Below, one piece after another: positions 1 to 8,301 of a DNA stretch of 64,000 nucleotides. Position 1 is the first letter of the stretch, and each line of letters opens with the position of its first letter. Position numbers and translations under genes: made by a program. The stretch comes from CADEED01 sp035502995. Lineage in GTDB: Bacteria; Pseudomonadota; Gammaproteobacteria; Steroidobacterales; Steroidobacteraceae. The notes beneath the pieces are model-generated. The model did not search any database and was not told where the DNA came from. It saw only the letters and a program-made list of their open reading frames with translations. The stretch spans positions 25,792 to 89,791 of the forward strand of contig DATJTW010000085.1 of the NCBI GenBank assembly GCA_035502995.1, read 5' to 3'.

Positions 1-2
1 GC

Positions 3-254
3 ATCGCCGGCGGGCTCGGGTCGATGACGTTCCGCGTCGATGCGGGCGCGCCGACGTTCGAGCGGGCCTCGGACCCGGGAGCGCCGCACTGGTCGTTCGC
101 GCAATTCGACGTGGACGGGCACCTGCTGGCGCTCGCCTGCCATGCGGCGGGTCGGGCGATCGACGTGGACTGGCGCGAGTTCACCGGTGGCGACAGCGTC
201 GCGCCGGCGTTCCGCATCCGCGCCTCAGGTGAGGAACAGGCTGCCGAGGCCTAA
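3..254 (+). CDS. C-terminal fragment of an unidentified protein
   Basis: An open frame enters from the left edge and stops at 252-254, giving about 83 residues of the C-terminus of a longer gene. The segment has a beta-rich pattern with a motif reading FDVDGHLLALACHAAG. Segments of this kind close many metallophosphoesterase-like proteins, where a last small beta domain follows the catalytic part. No catalytic residue lies inside the window, so that identity is only a guess. Its last 30 bases overlap the 3' end of mgtE on the other strand, so the two genes converge. Codon use is the same GC-rich pattern as the neighbours, which supports real coding. Confidence 0.45.
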   Translation: MAGGLGSMTFRVDAGAPTFERASDPGAPHWSFAQFDVDGHLLALACHAAGRAIDVDWREFTGGDSVAPAFRIRASGEEQAAEA

Positions 255-1589
255 CAACGTCGCGAAGCCGATGCAGTCGGTGAACGTCGTCAGGATGACG
301 CCGGCGGACAGCGCCGGGTCGATGCGCATGCGCTTGAGGAACAGCGGCACCAGCGTGCCGACCGCCGCGGCGGCGAACAGGTTGGTCAACGTGGCGGCGG
401 CGATGATCGCCGAGATCTTCCACGAGCCGAACCAGACGACGGTGACGCTACCGACGATCACCGCCCAGATCAACCCGTTCAGGCTGCCGACCGCGATCTC
501 CTTCCACAGCAGCCAGCGCGCGTTCACCCACTCGACCTGGCCGAGCGCGATGCCGCGGATGATCAGCGTGACCGTCTGCGTGCCGGCGATGCCGCCCATC
601 GAGGCGACGATCGGCATCAGCGCGGCCAGCGCGGCCACCTTCTCGATGGTGCCTTCGAAGCGGCTGACGACCGCGGCCGCGAGGAACGCGGTGACCAGGT
701 TGATGCCCAGCCACACGAGCCGACGCCGCGTCGACGGGAATACGCCGGCGAACACGTCTTCTTCGTCGCGCAGACCCGCGGACGACATGACTTCGTGGGC
801 GGCTTCCTCGCGGATGACGTCGACGACGTCGTCGATCGTGATGCGGCCGAGCAGCTTGCCGCCGGTCTCGACGACGGCGGCCGAAACCAGGTCGCGGTCC
901 TGGAACAGGCGCGACACGTCGTTGGCGTTCAGATCCGGCGCGATGCGCGGCGCGTCGATGTCGAGGATGTCGCCGACCGGCTTCTCCGGGTCGTCGGTGA
1001 GCAGGCGGGTCAGCGCGACGGTGCCGAGATAGAAATCGTTGCGGTCGACGACGAACAGCCGGTCGGTCTTGTCGGGCAGTTCCCCGCGCATGCGCAGGTA
1101 GCGCAGCACGACCTCGACGGTGACGTCCGCGCGGACGCTGACCGTGTCGGTGTTCATCAGGCCGCCGGCGGTGTCCGGCTCGTAGGACAGGAGCGTGTTG
1201 AGGCGCTCGCGGTCCTGCGTGTCCATGGACTTCACGAGCTGCGCGCCCACCGTCTCGGGCAGGTCTCCGACCAGGTCGGCCAGGTCGTCGACTTCCATGT
1301 CCTCCGAAGCCGCCAGCAGTTCCTCGGCGTTCATGCCCTCGAGGATCGACTGGCGCGCTTCGTCGTTGAGCTCGAGCAGCACGTCGCCCTCGATCTCGGG
1401 CTCGACGAAGTTCCACACGACCTCGCGCTGCGCGGGTGGCAGCGATTCGATGAGGTTCGCGATCTCGGCCGGGTGCATGCCGGCGATCATCCGCGCGGCG
1501 CCACGCCACGAGCCCTCACGCAACGCCGCGCGCAGCGCGGCGAGACGGCGCTCCTTCGAGATCTGCGGATGTTGGACCGGCTCGGACAT
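225..1589 (-). CDS. mgtE: Magnesium transporter MgtE
   Basis: An inner-membrane Mg2+ channel gated by cytosolic magnesium. The 454 residues show the standard order: an N-terminal helical domain (about 20-135), two CBS domains (about 137-260) and five membrane segments from about residue 290. The pore motif at about 325-338 reads MPIVASMGGIAGTQ, and the conserved Asp of the TTFTD motif (about 438) is the position that binds Mg2+ in characterised MgtE. The length is normal for the family. It is the last gene of the minus-strand run that includes rapZ, 94 bp downstream of it, so it may be cotranscribed or have its own promoter. Its 3' end overlaps an unrelated convergent gene. Confidence 0.95.
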   Translation of the reverse strand: MSEPVQHPQISKERRLAALRAALREGSWRGAARMIAGMHPAEIANLIESLPPAQREVVWNFVEPEIEGDVLLELNDEARQSILEGMNAEELLAASEDMEVDDLADLVGDLPETVGAQLVKSMDTQDRERLNTLLSYEPDTAGGLMNTDTVSVRADVTVEVVLRYLRMRGELPDKTDRLFVVDRNDFYLGTVALTRLLTDDPEKPVGDILDIDAPRIAPDLNANDVSRLFQDRDLVSAAVVETGGKLLGRITIDDVVDVIREEAAHEVMSSAGLRDEEDVFAGVFPSTRRRLVWLGINLVTAFLAAAVVSRFEGTIEKVAALAALMPIVASMGGIAGTQTVTLIIRGIALGQVEWVNARWLLWKEIAVGSLNGLIWAVIVGSVTVVWFGSWKISAIIAAATLTNLFAAAAVGTLVPLFLKRMRIDPALSAGVILTTFTDCIGFATLLGLGSLFLT

Positions 1590-1683
1590 TTCGCGCGGAG
1601 TGTATGCACCTCGCGTGAACGGCGACAGATTTATTTGCCGCGGTCGCGTGCCGGCGACTGCCGGCAGGACCGATCCGCGAGTC

Positions 1684-2601
1684 TCAGGCGACGGAGGTCG
1701 TGGCCGATCCCGCGAGCGTCGGCGCGCGCGTGATCGAGCGCATCTCGCCGAGCGAGTTGTGGCGGATCGCGATGACGGGATAGTTGTGGGACAGCCGCTC
1801 GGCGATGCGTTCGGCGAGATAGACCGAGCGATGACGGCCGCCCGTGCAGCCGATGGCGATCGTCAGGTAGCGCCGATTCGCGGCCTGGTGCTCCGGGATC
1901 CGCGTGCCGACGAAGGTCAGGATGTCGTCGGCCAGGCGGTGCACGCCCCGCTGCGCCTCGAGGAAGCGGATGACGTCCGGATCGCGGCCGGTCAGCGCGC
2001 GCAACGACGGGTCCCAGTACGGGTTCGGCAGCGAGCGCGCGTCGAACACGAAGTCCGCGTCGCCCGGGATGCCGTTCTTGAAGCCGAACGACTCGATGAG
2101 GATCGACATGCGCGACGCGCTGCGTTTCTCGACGCGCTGGCTGATGAGCTCGCGCAGGTCGTGCACGCCCATGCGCGAGGTGTCGATGACGAGGTCGGCC
2201 GCGTTGAGGATCGGTTCGAGCAGCCGCCGCTCGATCGCGATGGCCTCCTTCAGCGAGACGTGGTCCGTGCTGATGGGATGCTTGCGGCGCGTCTCGGCGA
2301 AGCGCCGCAGCAGCTCGTCGTCGTTCGCCAGCAGGAACACGATCTCGCACTGGATGCCGCTCTTCTTGAGCTCTTCGATCAGCGGCGGCACGGTCTCGAT
2401 CTCGGCCGCCGCGTTGCGCGCGTCGACGCCCACCGCGGCGCGCTGGTACTGCGCCTCGTTGTTCCGCAGCGTGTGCGAGATGAAGGGCTTCAGCAGGGCC
2501 GCCGGGATGTTGTCGACGCAGTAGAACCCGGCGTCCTCGAGCATGTGCAGTGCCACGCTCTTGCCGGATCCCGACAGCCCGCTGACGAGGATGAGCCTCA
2601 T
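1684..2601 (-). CDS. rapZ: RNase adapter protein RapZ
   Basis: RapZ binds the small RNA GlmZ and hands it to RNase E, which tunes glucosamine-6-phosphate synthase (GlmS) and so amino-sugar supply for the envelope. The Walker A motif GLSGSGKS is at residues 8-15. The family signature SFGFKNGIPGDADFVFD and the C-terminal GCTGGRHRSVY motif are present. At 305 residues it is about 20 longer than the E. coli protein because of a C-terminal tail. It starts 9 bp after hpf ends. In many gammaproteobacteria ptsN lies between hpf and rapZ and npr follows; neither is here. Whether this species has GlmZ cannot be told from the window, so the regulatory role is taken from the family. Confidence 0.95.
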   Translation of the reverse strand: MRLILVSGLSGSGKSVALHMLEDAGFYCVDNIPAALLKPFISHTLRNNEAQYQRAAVGVDARNAAAEIETVPPLIEELKKSGIQCEIVFLLANDDELLRRFAETRRKHPISTDHVSLKEAIAIERRLLEPILNAADLVIDTSRMGVHDLRELISQRVEKRSASRMSILIESFGFKNGIPGDADFVFDARSLPNPYWDPSLRALTGRDPDVIRFLEAQRGVHRLADDILTFVGTRIPEHQAANRRYLTIAIGCTGGRHRSVYLAERIAERLSHNYPVIAIRHNSLGEMRSITRAPTLAGSATTSVA

Positions 2602-2610
2602 GGGAACGGA

Positions 2611-2931
2611 TCAGCTCCTCGTGGCCTTGCGCGCTTCCGCGGCATGTTTGTCGGCCTTCATTTCCTTGTGCTTGAGGACGCGCCGATCCAGCTTGTCCGC
2701 GAGCAGATCGATGGCGGCGTACATGTCTTCCTCGGTGGCATCGGCGTGAATCGCATTGCCTCGAACGTGCAGGGTCGCTTCGGCCTTTTGTCGGAGTTTC
2801 TCGACGGTCAGCACGCAATGCACGTCGATTACGTGGTCGAAATGGCGGGAAATGCGTTCGAGTTTCTTTTCCACGTAAGAGCGCATCGACGGGGTGACTT
2901 CGACATGATGACCGGAAAGCGACAATTGCAT
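2611..2931 (-). CDS. hpf: Ribosome hibernation promoting factor HPF (short form)
   Basis: A 106-residue sigma-54 modulation / S30EA family protein. It occupies the mRNA and tRNA channel of the 30S subunit in stationary phase and promotes inactive 100S ribosomes. It has the beta-alpha-beta fold pattern beginning MQLSLSGHHVEVT and the basic helix YVEKKLERISRHFD. There is no long C-terminal dimerisation domain, so it belongs to the short HPF class. It lies between rpoN and rapZ, 28 bp downstream of rpoN, which is the classical neighbourhood of this gene in gammaproteobacteria. Confidence 0.93.
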   Translation of the reverse strand: MQLSLSGHHVEVTPSMRSYVEKKLERISRHFDHVIDVHCVLTVEKLRQKAEATLHVRGNAIHADATEEDMYAAIDLLADKLDRRVLKHKEMKADKHAAEARKATRS

Positions 2932-2959
2932 GGTTCGTCTCCTTTTTTGGCCTATCTAC

Positions 2960-4432
2960 TTACTTCTCTGAAGTCGGTCGGAATCCCTGGTTGGCGGCGG
3001 CCTTGGCCTTCCGCTCGTTGGACGGGGCGAGCCCGAGGGCCTCGCGGTACTTGGCAACCGTGCGGCGCGCGACCGCGATCCCTTCGCCCGAGAGCAGCTC
3101 CGCGATGCGGCTGTCCGACAGCGGGTTGCCCGTGTCCTCTTCCTTGATCAGCTTCTTGATCTTGGCGCGCACGGCCGTGGACGACGCGCCGCCGCCGTCG
3201 GCGGCCTCGACCTGGCTCGAGAAGAAGTACTTGAGTTCGAACACGCCGCGCGGCGTGTGCATGTACTTGCTCGAGGTGACGCGCGAGATCGTGGATTCGT
3301 GCATGTCGATGGCCTGGGCGATGTCCTTGAGGATCATCGGCCGCATGCGCTCTTCGCCGTGTTCGAGAAAGGCGGTCTGCCGCTCGACGATGCTCCTCGC
3401 CACTTTCATGAGGGTCTCGTTGCGGATTTCGAGGCTCTTCAGCAGCCAGCGCGCCTCCTGCAGCTGCGCGCGCATCGACGAATGGCCGGCGCCGCGGCCG
3501 AGCATGTCGGCGTAACTCTGGTTGAGCCGCACGCGCGGCAGCGTGGAGCTGTTCACCTCGACGGTCCAGCCGCGATCGGTGCGGCGCACGAACACGTCGG
3601 GCACGACGTATTCCGCCTTTGCCGACGACACCGTGGCGCCCGGGCGCGGATGGCAGCCACGCACCAGCGCGACCGCGATCGCCAGTTCGTCGTCGGACGC
3701 GGCGAGCTCGCGGCGGAGCAGGGTGAGTTCGCGATCCGCGAGCAGGTCGAGATGTTTCTCGGCGATGGCCAGCGCGAGGCGCAACCCCGGCGTATCCGGA
3801 TGCAGCATGCGCAGCTGCAGCGCGAGGGATTCGGACAGGCTGCGCGCGGCGATGCCGGGCGGGTCGAGCGTCTGCACGAGCTTGAGCACGCGCTCGACCT
3901 CGTCCGCGTCGGCCGTGATCTCCGGCTTCAGCGTCTCGGCGATGTCGGCCAGTGAATCGGTGAGATAACCGTCGTCGTTGATCGCGTCGACGATGGCGCG
4001 GGCGATGCCGAGATCGCGCGGCGCGAGATTCGCGTATTCGAGTTGCCCGAGCAGGTGATCCTGCAGCGAGACCTGCGCGTCGTCGGCGACCTCGGCCGCG
4101 CGCTCGTCGTCGTCGCGCCAGGAATCGGAACCGGCGCTGCGTTCCGTCCAGTTGTCCTCGATGACTTCGGCTTCGACCGCGACTTCGGGTTGAGCCGGCG
4201 CATCGGCGCGCTGCTCTTCCGGCATCGGGTGCGGCTCGAGTGCTTCGAAGGTGCCGGTGGCCTCGTACTCGTCCACGGGCTCGAGCATCACGTTGCTTTC
4301 GAGCTGTTCGCGGATGTGCGCCTGCAGCTCCAGCGCAGGCATTTGCAGGAGGCGGATGGCCTGCTGCAGCTGCGGGGTCATCGTCAGCGTCTGACCCAGC
4401 TTCAGCTGCAATGAGGGCTTCATCATCGACAC
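2960..4432 (-). CDS. rpoN: RNA polymerase sigma-54 factor RpoN
   Basis: The alternative sigma factor that recognises -24/-12 promoters and needs AAA+ activators. The 490 residues show region I with the glutamine-rich segment QTLTMTPQLQQAIRLLQM (about 14-31), an acidic region II, the core-binding domain, and the C-terminal RpoN box ARRTVAKYREAL. The position between lptB and hpf is conserved across gammaproteobacteria. The start at 4432 gives MSMMKPSLQLKLGQ; an internal Met two codons later would also be acceptable. In related bacteria sigma-54 transcribes pilin genes, and a pilin gene lies at the right end of this window; the link in this organism is inference. Confidence 0.97.
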   Translation of the reverse strand: MSMMKPSLQLKLGQTLTMTPQLQQAIRLLQMPALELQAHIREQLESNVMLEPVDEYEATGTFEALEPHPMPEEQRADAPAQPEVAVEAEVIEDNWTERSAGSDSWRDDDERAAEVADDAQVSLQDHLLGQLEYANLAPRDLGIARAIVDAINDDGYLTDSLADIAETLKPEITADADEVERVLKLVQTLDPPGIAARSLSESLALQLRMLHPDTPGLRLALAIAEKHLDLLADRELTLLRRELAASDDELAIAVALVRGCHPRPGATVSSAKAEYVVPDVFVRRTDRGWTVEVNSSTLPRVRLNQSYADMLGRGAGHSSMRAQLQEARWLLKSLEIRNETLMKVARSIVERQTAFLEHGEERMRPMILKDIAQAIDMHESTISRVTSSKYMHTPRGVFELKYFFSSQVEAADGGGASSTAVRAKIKKLIKEEDTGNPLSDSRIAELLSGEGIAVARRTVAKYREALGLAPSNERKAKAAANQGFRPTSEK

Positions 4433-4491
4433 GGGCGTGGGTGTCTCAACGCGTTGAAGTGAAAGAATTTTCCCGCGGGAACTACCAATCC

Positions 4492-5214
4492 CTACATACG
4501 GAAAGACTGACCCAAGTACACCTCACGGACTTGGGGATTGGCAAGGATTTCTTCGGAAGATCCGGAGGCGATCACGGTCCCTCCCGAAACGATGTAGGCG
4601 CGCCCGCAAACGCCTAAGGTTTCTCTGACGTTATGGTCGGTGATCAGCACGCCGATCCCCTTCGCCGTGAGCTCCGTCATGATGCGCTGGATGTCGATGA
4701 CGGACAGCGGATCGACGCCCGCGAAGGGCTCGTCCAGCAGGATGAAACGCGGTTCCGCAGCCAGCGCGCGCGCGATTTCGACGCGGCGGCGTTCCCCGCC
4801 CGACAACGCCATGCCGAGGCTCTTGCGCACGTGGCCGATGCGCAACTCGCCGAGGATCTGCTCGAGGCGTTCCTCGCGCTGGTTGTCGTCGAGATCGCGC
4901 GTCTCGAGGATCGCCAGGATGTTGTCCTCGACGGTGAGCTTTCGGAAAACCGAAGCTTCCTGCGGCAAATAGCCGATACCCGCCTGTGCGCGGTGGTGCA
5001 TCGCGAGGTGCGTGATGTCGCGGTCGTCGATGGTGACGGTGCCGGCATCCGGCGGTACCAGCCCGACGATCATGTAGAACGCCGTGGTCTTGCCGGCGCC
5101 GTTCGGACCTAACAAGCCGACGATCTGCCCGCTCTCCACTTCGACGGAGAGATCGGTGATGACTTTGCGGGACTTGTAGCTCTTGGCGAGGTGGGTCGCG
5201 CGCAGCACGCTCAT
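4492..5214 (-). CDS. lptB: LPS export ABC transporter ATPase LptB
   Basis: The cytoplasmic ATPase of the LptB2FGC complex, which extracts lipopolysaccharide from the inner membrane and pushes it along the Lpt bridge. The 240 residues contain Walker A GPNGAGKT (36-43), signature LSGGERRR, Walker B FILLDEP and the switch histidine in ITDHNVRETL. The start at 5214 was chosen because ATG there overlaps the lptA stop by 4 bp (ATGA) and gives the usual family N-terminus MSVLRATHLAKSY. An open frame continues further upstream but runs across lptA. lptF and lptG are not in this window. Confidence 0.97.
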   Translation of the reverse strand: MSVLRATHLAKSYKSRKVITDLSVEVESGQIVGLLGPNGAGKTTAFYMIVGLVPPDAGTVTIDDRDITHLAMHHRAQAGIGYLPQEASVFRKLTVEDNILAILETRDLDDNQREERLEQILGELRIGHVRKSLGMALSGGERRRVEIARALAAEPRFILLDEPFAGVDPLSVIDIQRIMTELTAKGIGVLITDHNVRETLGVCGRAYIVSGGTVIASGSSEEILANPQVREVYLGQSFRM

Positions 5215-5915
5215 GATTTCTTGCCCGCGCCCGTCTTCTGGCACGGGCTCGGGCTCCCGGAGTCGCCCTTGGGCTGGATCGTGATGGTGATGCGACCACC
5301 CGCGCCGGGCTGCGCCTGCGGCTGGTTCTCCACGCGCTGCATCTTGATGTTGTACGTCAGCAGCTGGGCCTTGATCTCGTTGCAGCCGTCCGGAGACAGG
5401 AACGCGTTCTCGCGCAGGCTGACGATGCCGTTGCCCGGCTCGTAGGTGATGGTGCCGGCGTGGCCGCGCGCGATGGTGCCGTCGTCGCGTTGCTGCTCGA
5501 ACTCGGCCGGACCGCCGGTGATGACGGCGCGCGAGATCAGGTTGTTGTTGAACGAGACGACGGCCTTGTCGGACTTGAGGCTGCCGTTCTCCGCCTTGAT
5601 GCGCACGTTGCCGGAGACGGTCCACTGGCCGTTCTCGAAATCGAGGCCGCCCACGACGTTGGCCTCGGCCGCCTCGATGCGCGTGCTGCCCTGCGTGATG
5701 ACGACGTCGCGGAACCGCGCCTTGTTGTTGCGGTAGTCGATGTCGAGCGGCACGGCCTCGAGCACGATCTTCTCGGTGCCGCGCGCGATCTCCGCGCCGC
5801 CGGCGACGCCTAACAACCCGAGCGGCGCAAGTCCGGAAAGAACGAGTCCGGCGAGGCAGAGCGTGGCGACGCCCGGCGCGGCGCGGGTGCGTCTATTTGG
5901 ATGAGAATTCGCCAT
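5211..5915 (-). CDS. lptA: Periplasmic LPS bridge protein LptA
   Basis: LptA oligomerises in the periplasm into the beta-jellyroll bridge that carries LPS from LptC to LptD. The 234-residue protein has an N-terminal signal peptide (a positive RRTRAAP start, then a hydrophobic stretch to about residue 41) and an OstA-like beta domain with repeats such as RFRDVVITQGSTRIEAAEA and SLRENAFLSPDGC. The C-terminus is low in complexity and rich in Gln, Pro and Gly. The gene overlaps lptC at its start (23 bp) and lptB at its end (4 bp), as expected for a translationally coupled lptCAB operon. Confidence 0.93.
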   Translation of the reverse strand: MANSHPNRRTRAAPGVATLCLAGLVLSGLAPLGLLGVAGGAEIARGTEKIVLEAVPLDIDYRNNKARFRDVVITQGSTRIEAAEANVVGGLDFENGQWTVSGNVRIKAENGSLKSDKAVVSFNNNLISRAVITGGPAEFEQQRDDGTIARGHAGTITYEPGNGIVSLRENAFLSPDGCNEIKAQLLTYNIKMQRVENQPQAQPGAGGRITITIQPKGDSGSPSPCQKTGAGKKS

Positions 5916-6513
5916 GAACGTCCGATTCTAGACTCAGCGTGCCGGCCTTCAAATCGGCGCGCATGCCGACGGCATCGAGGGAGTGGCCCGACCAGTCGAG
6001 CCGCACCGGGGCGTCGGTCTCGATGAATTCGGTGGGCGTGTTGATGCGCATCGACTCGGTGGTCAGCGTGATCGGGTCCGCCTGGCCCGGCGTGCGACCG
6101 GTCACGACGACGTTGCCCACGAGCTGCACGTCGTCGCCGTCGGCGCGCACCTGGCCGCGGTCCGAGCGCAAATGCCATTTGTCGTCGTTGGCGCGCAGCG
6201 CGGTGGCTTCGCCGGCCACCTTGTCCTGGGCGCCGGGGTGGTAGTCCATGTCCAGCCCTTCGAGCTCGATGACGCTCGAATCGATCTGCTGGTGGATGAC
6301 CTTTGCATTCAGGCGGTAGCGCTCGCGGCCGTCGTAGCCGGTTTCGACGACCACGGCGTCGCGCGCGGCATAGCCGGGATCGGGGGGCAGGCCGGAGGTC
6401 GTGTCCGTGCCCGCGTCGTCGCGGCCGGAGCGGCCGATGAAATAGGCGATGGCGATGACGGCGATGACCGCCACGGTGCCCAGCGGTTTCGACCAGGACC
6501 GCCAGGCCTTCAT
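5893..6513 (-). CDS. lptC: LPS export protein LptC
   Basis: A bitopic inner-membrane protein that receives LPS from LptB2FG and passes it to LptA. The 206 residues begin with one membrane anchor (about residues 11-27) followed by a periplasmic beta-jellyroll. Typical segments are YRLNAKVIHQQIDSSVIELEG and MRINTPTEFIETDAPVRLDW. The ATG at 6513 overlaps the kdsC stop by 4 bp, supporting the start. The order kdsD-kdsC-lptC-lptA-lptB is the conserved gammaproteobacterial arrangement joining Kdo synthesis to LPS transport. Confidence 0.94.
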   Translation of the reverse strand: MKAWRSWSKPLGTVAVIAVIAIAYFIGRSGRDDAGTDTTSGLPPDPGYAARDAVVVETGYDGRERYRLNAKVIHQQIDSSVIELEGLDMDYHPGAQDKVAGEATALRANDDKWHLRSDRGQVRADGDDVQLVGNVVVTGRTPGQADPITLTTESMRINTPTEFIETDAPVRLDWSGHSLDAVGMRADLKAGTLSLESDVHGEFSSK

Positions 6514-7034
6514 GCGCGACCCTCGCGCGCGGCCAGCAGCCAGTCGCAGACCTCGCGCACCGCGCCATGGCCGCCCGGCAGCGAGGTGCGCAACACCGCG
6601 GCGCTGTGCGCGTCGTCGTGCGCATCCGCGACCGCGACGCCGACGCCGACCGCGGCCAGCACCGACGCGTCGGGCGTGTCGTCACCGATCGCGACGAATC
6701 GATCCAGCGGCAGGCCGAGCTTCGCCGCCAGCTTCTTCAGCACGGGCATCTTGTCCGGCACGCCCTGGAACACGTGCCGGATGCCGAGATCGCGCGCGCG
6801 GCGCGCGACGGCGGGCGTCTTGCGCCCGGAGATGATCGCGACGGTGATACCGGCGCGCGCCACCGCCTTGATGCCGTGGCCGTCGCGGACGTGGAACACC
6901 TTGAGCGTCTCGCCCTTCGCGCCGTAGTACAGCCGTCCGTCGGTGAGGACGCCGTCGACGTCGAGCACCAGCGCCTGTGCGCGCCGCAGCGCCGGAAGGA
7001 AGCTCGCGACGTCGTTCGCGGCGCGCGCGTTCAC
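6510..7034 (-). CDS. kdsC: 3-deoxy-D-manno-octulosonate 8-phosphate phosphatase KdsC
   Basis: A HAD-superfamily phosphatase that releases Kdo from Kdo-8-phosphate, the third step of Kdo synthesis for the LPS inner core. It carries the nucleophile motif LDVDGVLTDG near residue 20, SGRK as motif II and the acidic motif IGDDTPD, and it lacks a large cap domain, as is usual for KdsC. The start is a GTG at 7034 that overlaps the kdsD stop by 4 bp (GTGA) and gives 174 residues, the normal family length; the open frame extends further up but into kdsD. The C-terminus REVCDWLLAAREGRA matches the family tail that enters the neighbouring active site of the tetramer. Confidence 0.94.
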   Translation of the reverse strand: MNARAANDVASFLPALRRAQALVLDVDGVLTDGRLYYGAKGETLKVFHVRDGHGIKAVARAGITVAIISGRKTPAVARRARDLGIRHVFQGVPDKMPVLKKLAAKLGLPLDRFVAIGDDTPDASVLAAVGVGVAVADAHDDAHSAAVLRTSLPGGHGAVREVCDWLLAAREGRA

Positions 7035-8017
7035 AACACCCCGGCGCGCAGCAGGTCGTGCACGTTCAGCGCGCCGACCAGCACGCGGTTCTCGTCGACC
7101 ACCGGCAGCGCGGTGATGCGGTGTTTTTCCATGAGGTGCGCGGCCTCGGCGGCGAGCTCGCCGGCCGACACGGACTTGCCCGGCGACGTCATGACCTTGC
7201 GCATCGGCGTGACGTGCACGTCGGCCTGCATGTCGAGCGCGCGGCGCAGGTCGCCATCGGTGAACACGCCGAGCACGCGGCCGTTCTCGACGACGACGCA
7301 CATGCCGAGTCCCTTCTTCGACATCACCACGAGGCCTTCGCCGAGCAGCATGTCGGGCGGCACGACGGGCAGCGCCTCGCCGGTGCGCATGACGTCGGAG
7401 ACGTGCAGCAGCAACTTGCGACCGAGCGTGCCGCCCGGGTGTGAGCGCGCGAAATCCTGCGAGGTGAAGCCGCGCGCTTCGAGCAGCGCGACGGCCAGCG
7501 CGTCGCCGATCGCCAGCGTGGCGGTGGTCGACGCGGTGGGCGCGAGATTCAGCGGGCAGGCCTCTTCGGCGACGCTGACGTCGAGGTGCGCGCCGGCGGC
7601 GCGTGCCAGGTTCGACTTCGGATTGCCGGTGATCGCGATCAGCGGCACGCCGAGACGCGAGACGTGCGGGATCAGCAGCAGCACCTCGGCGGTCTCGCCG
7701 GAATTGCTGATGGCCAGCAGCACGTCGTCGCGCGTGATCATGCCGATGTCGCCGTGGCTGGCCTCGGCGGCGTGCATGAAAAAGGAGGGGGTGCCGGTGG
7801 AGGCGAGGGTGGCGGCGATCTTGCTGCCGATGTGGCCGGACTTGCCCATGCCGGTGACGATGACTCGGCCGCGGGCCTGGAGGCAGAGATGGCAGGCGCG
7901 CGCGAAGCCCGCGTCGAGCCGCGGCTTCAGTCCCGCGATCGCCTTCTCCTCGATCTCGAGCGCACGCCGCCCGGCGGCTATCAAGGAATCGGCGTCGGTC
8001 TTGACCTCGGCATTCAT
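7031..8017 (-). CDS. kdsD: D-arabinose 5-phosphate isomerase KdsD
   Basis: The cytoplasmic isomerase that converts ribulose-5-phosphate to arabinose-5-phosphate, the first step of Kdo synthesis. At 328 residues it matches the E. coli enzyme in length. It has a SIS sugar-isomerase domain (about residues 40-180, with GMGKSGHIGSKIA and SNSGETAEV for phosphate binding) followed by two CBS domains. It is the first gene of the kdsD-kdsC-lptCAB-rpoN run. Only 38 bp separate its start from the divergent ibaG gene, so both promoters must lie in or around that short gap. The mla lipid-transport genes that often accompany this locus are absent here. Confidence 0.96.
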   Translation of the reverse strand: MNAEVKTDADSLIAAGRRALEIEEKAIAGLKPRLDAGFARACHLCLQARGRVIVTGMGKSGHIGSKIAATLASTGTPSFFMHAAEASHGDIGMITRDDVLLAISNSGETAEVLLLIPHVSRLGVPLIAITGNPKSNLARAAGAHLDVSVAEEACPLNLAPTASTTATLAIGDALAVALLEARGFTSQDFARSHPGGTLGRKLLLHVSDVMRTGEALPVVPPDMLLGEGLVVMSKKGLGMCVVVENGRVLGVFTDGDLRRALDMQADVHVTPMRKVMTSPGKSVSAGELAAEAAHLMEKHRITALPVVDENRVLVGALNVHDLLRAGVL

Positions 8018-8055
8018 GCGCCGATCATACCGCCCCCCAAGTAAACTATGCGGCC

Positions 8056-8301
8056 ATGACCCCGCCCGCCATGACTCCCGATGCCATCGCCGACCTCATC
8101 CGTGCCGGTCTGCCCGGCGCCCGCGTGCAGGTCGAATCCGACGACAACACGCATTTCGGGGCGCGGGTCGTCGCCAGCCAGTTCGCCGGGCTGCGCCCGA
8201 TCGCGCGGCACCAGCTCATCTACAAGACGCTCGGCGCGCTCGTGGGTCGCGAGATCCACGCGCTGTCGATCGAGGCGCTGACTCCCGAGGAAGAACGTTA
8301 G
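8056..8301 (+). CDS. ibaG: BolA family protein IbaG
   Basis: A small (81-residue) BolA-like protein. Family members pair with monothiol glutaredoxins and bind [2Fe-2S] clusters; the IbaG branch sits next to murA in many gammaproteobacteria. The sequence has the BolA core DDNTHFGARVV and the conserved RHQLIYKTLG helix with its invariant His. The stop TAG shares its last base with the GTG start of murA, so the two are translationally coupled. An internal Met at codon 6 is an alternative start. Confidence 0.92.
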   Translation: MTPPAMTPDAIADLIRAGLPGARVQVESDDNTHFGARVVASQFAGLRPIARHQLIYKTLGALVGREIHALSIEALTPEEER

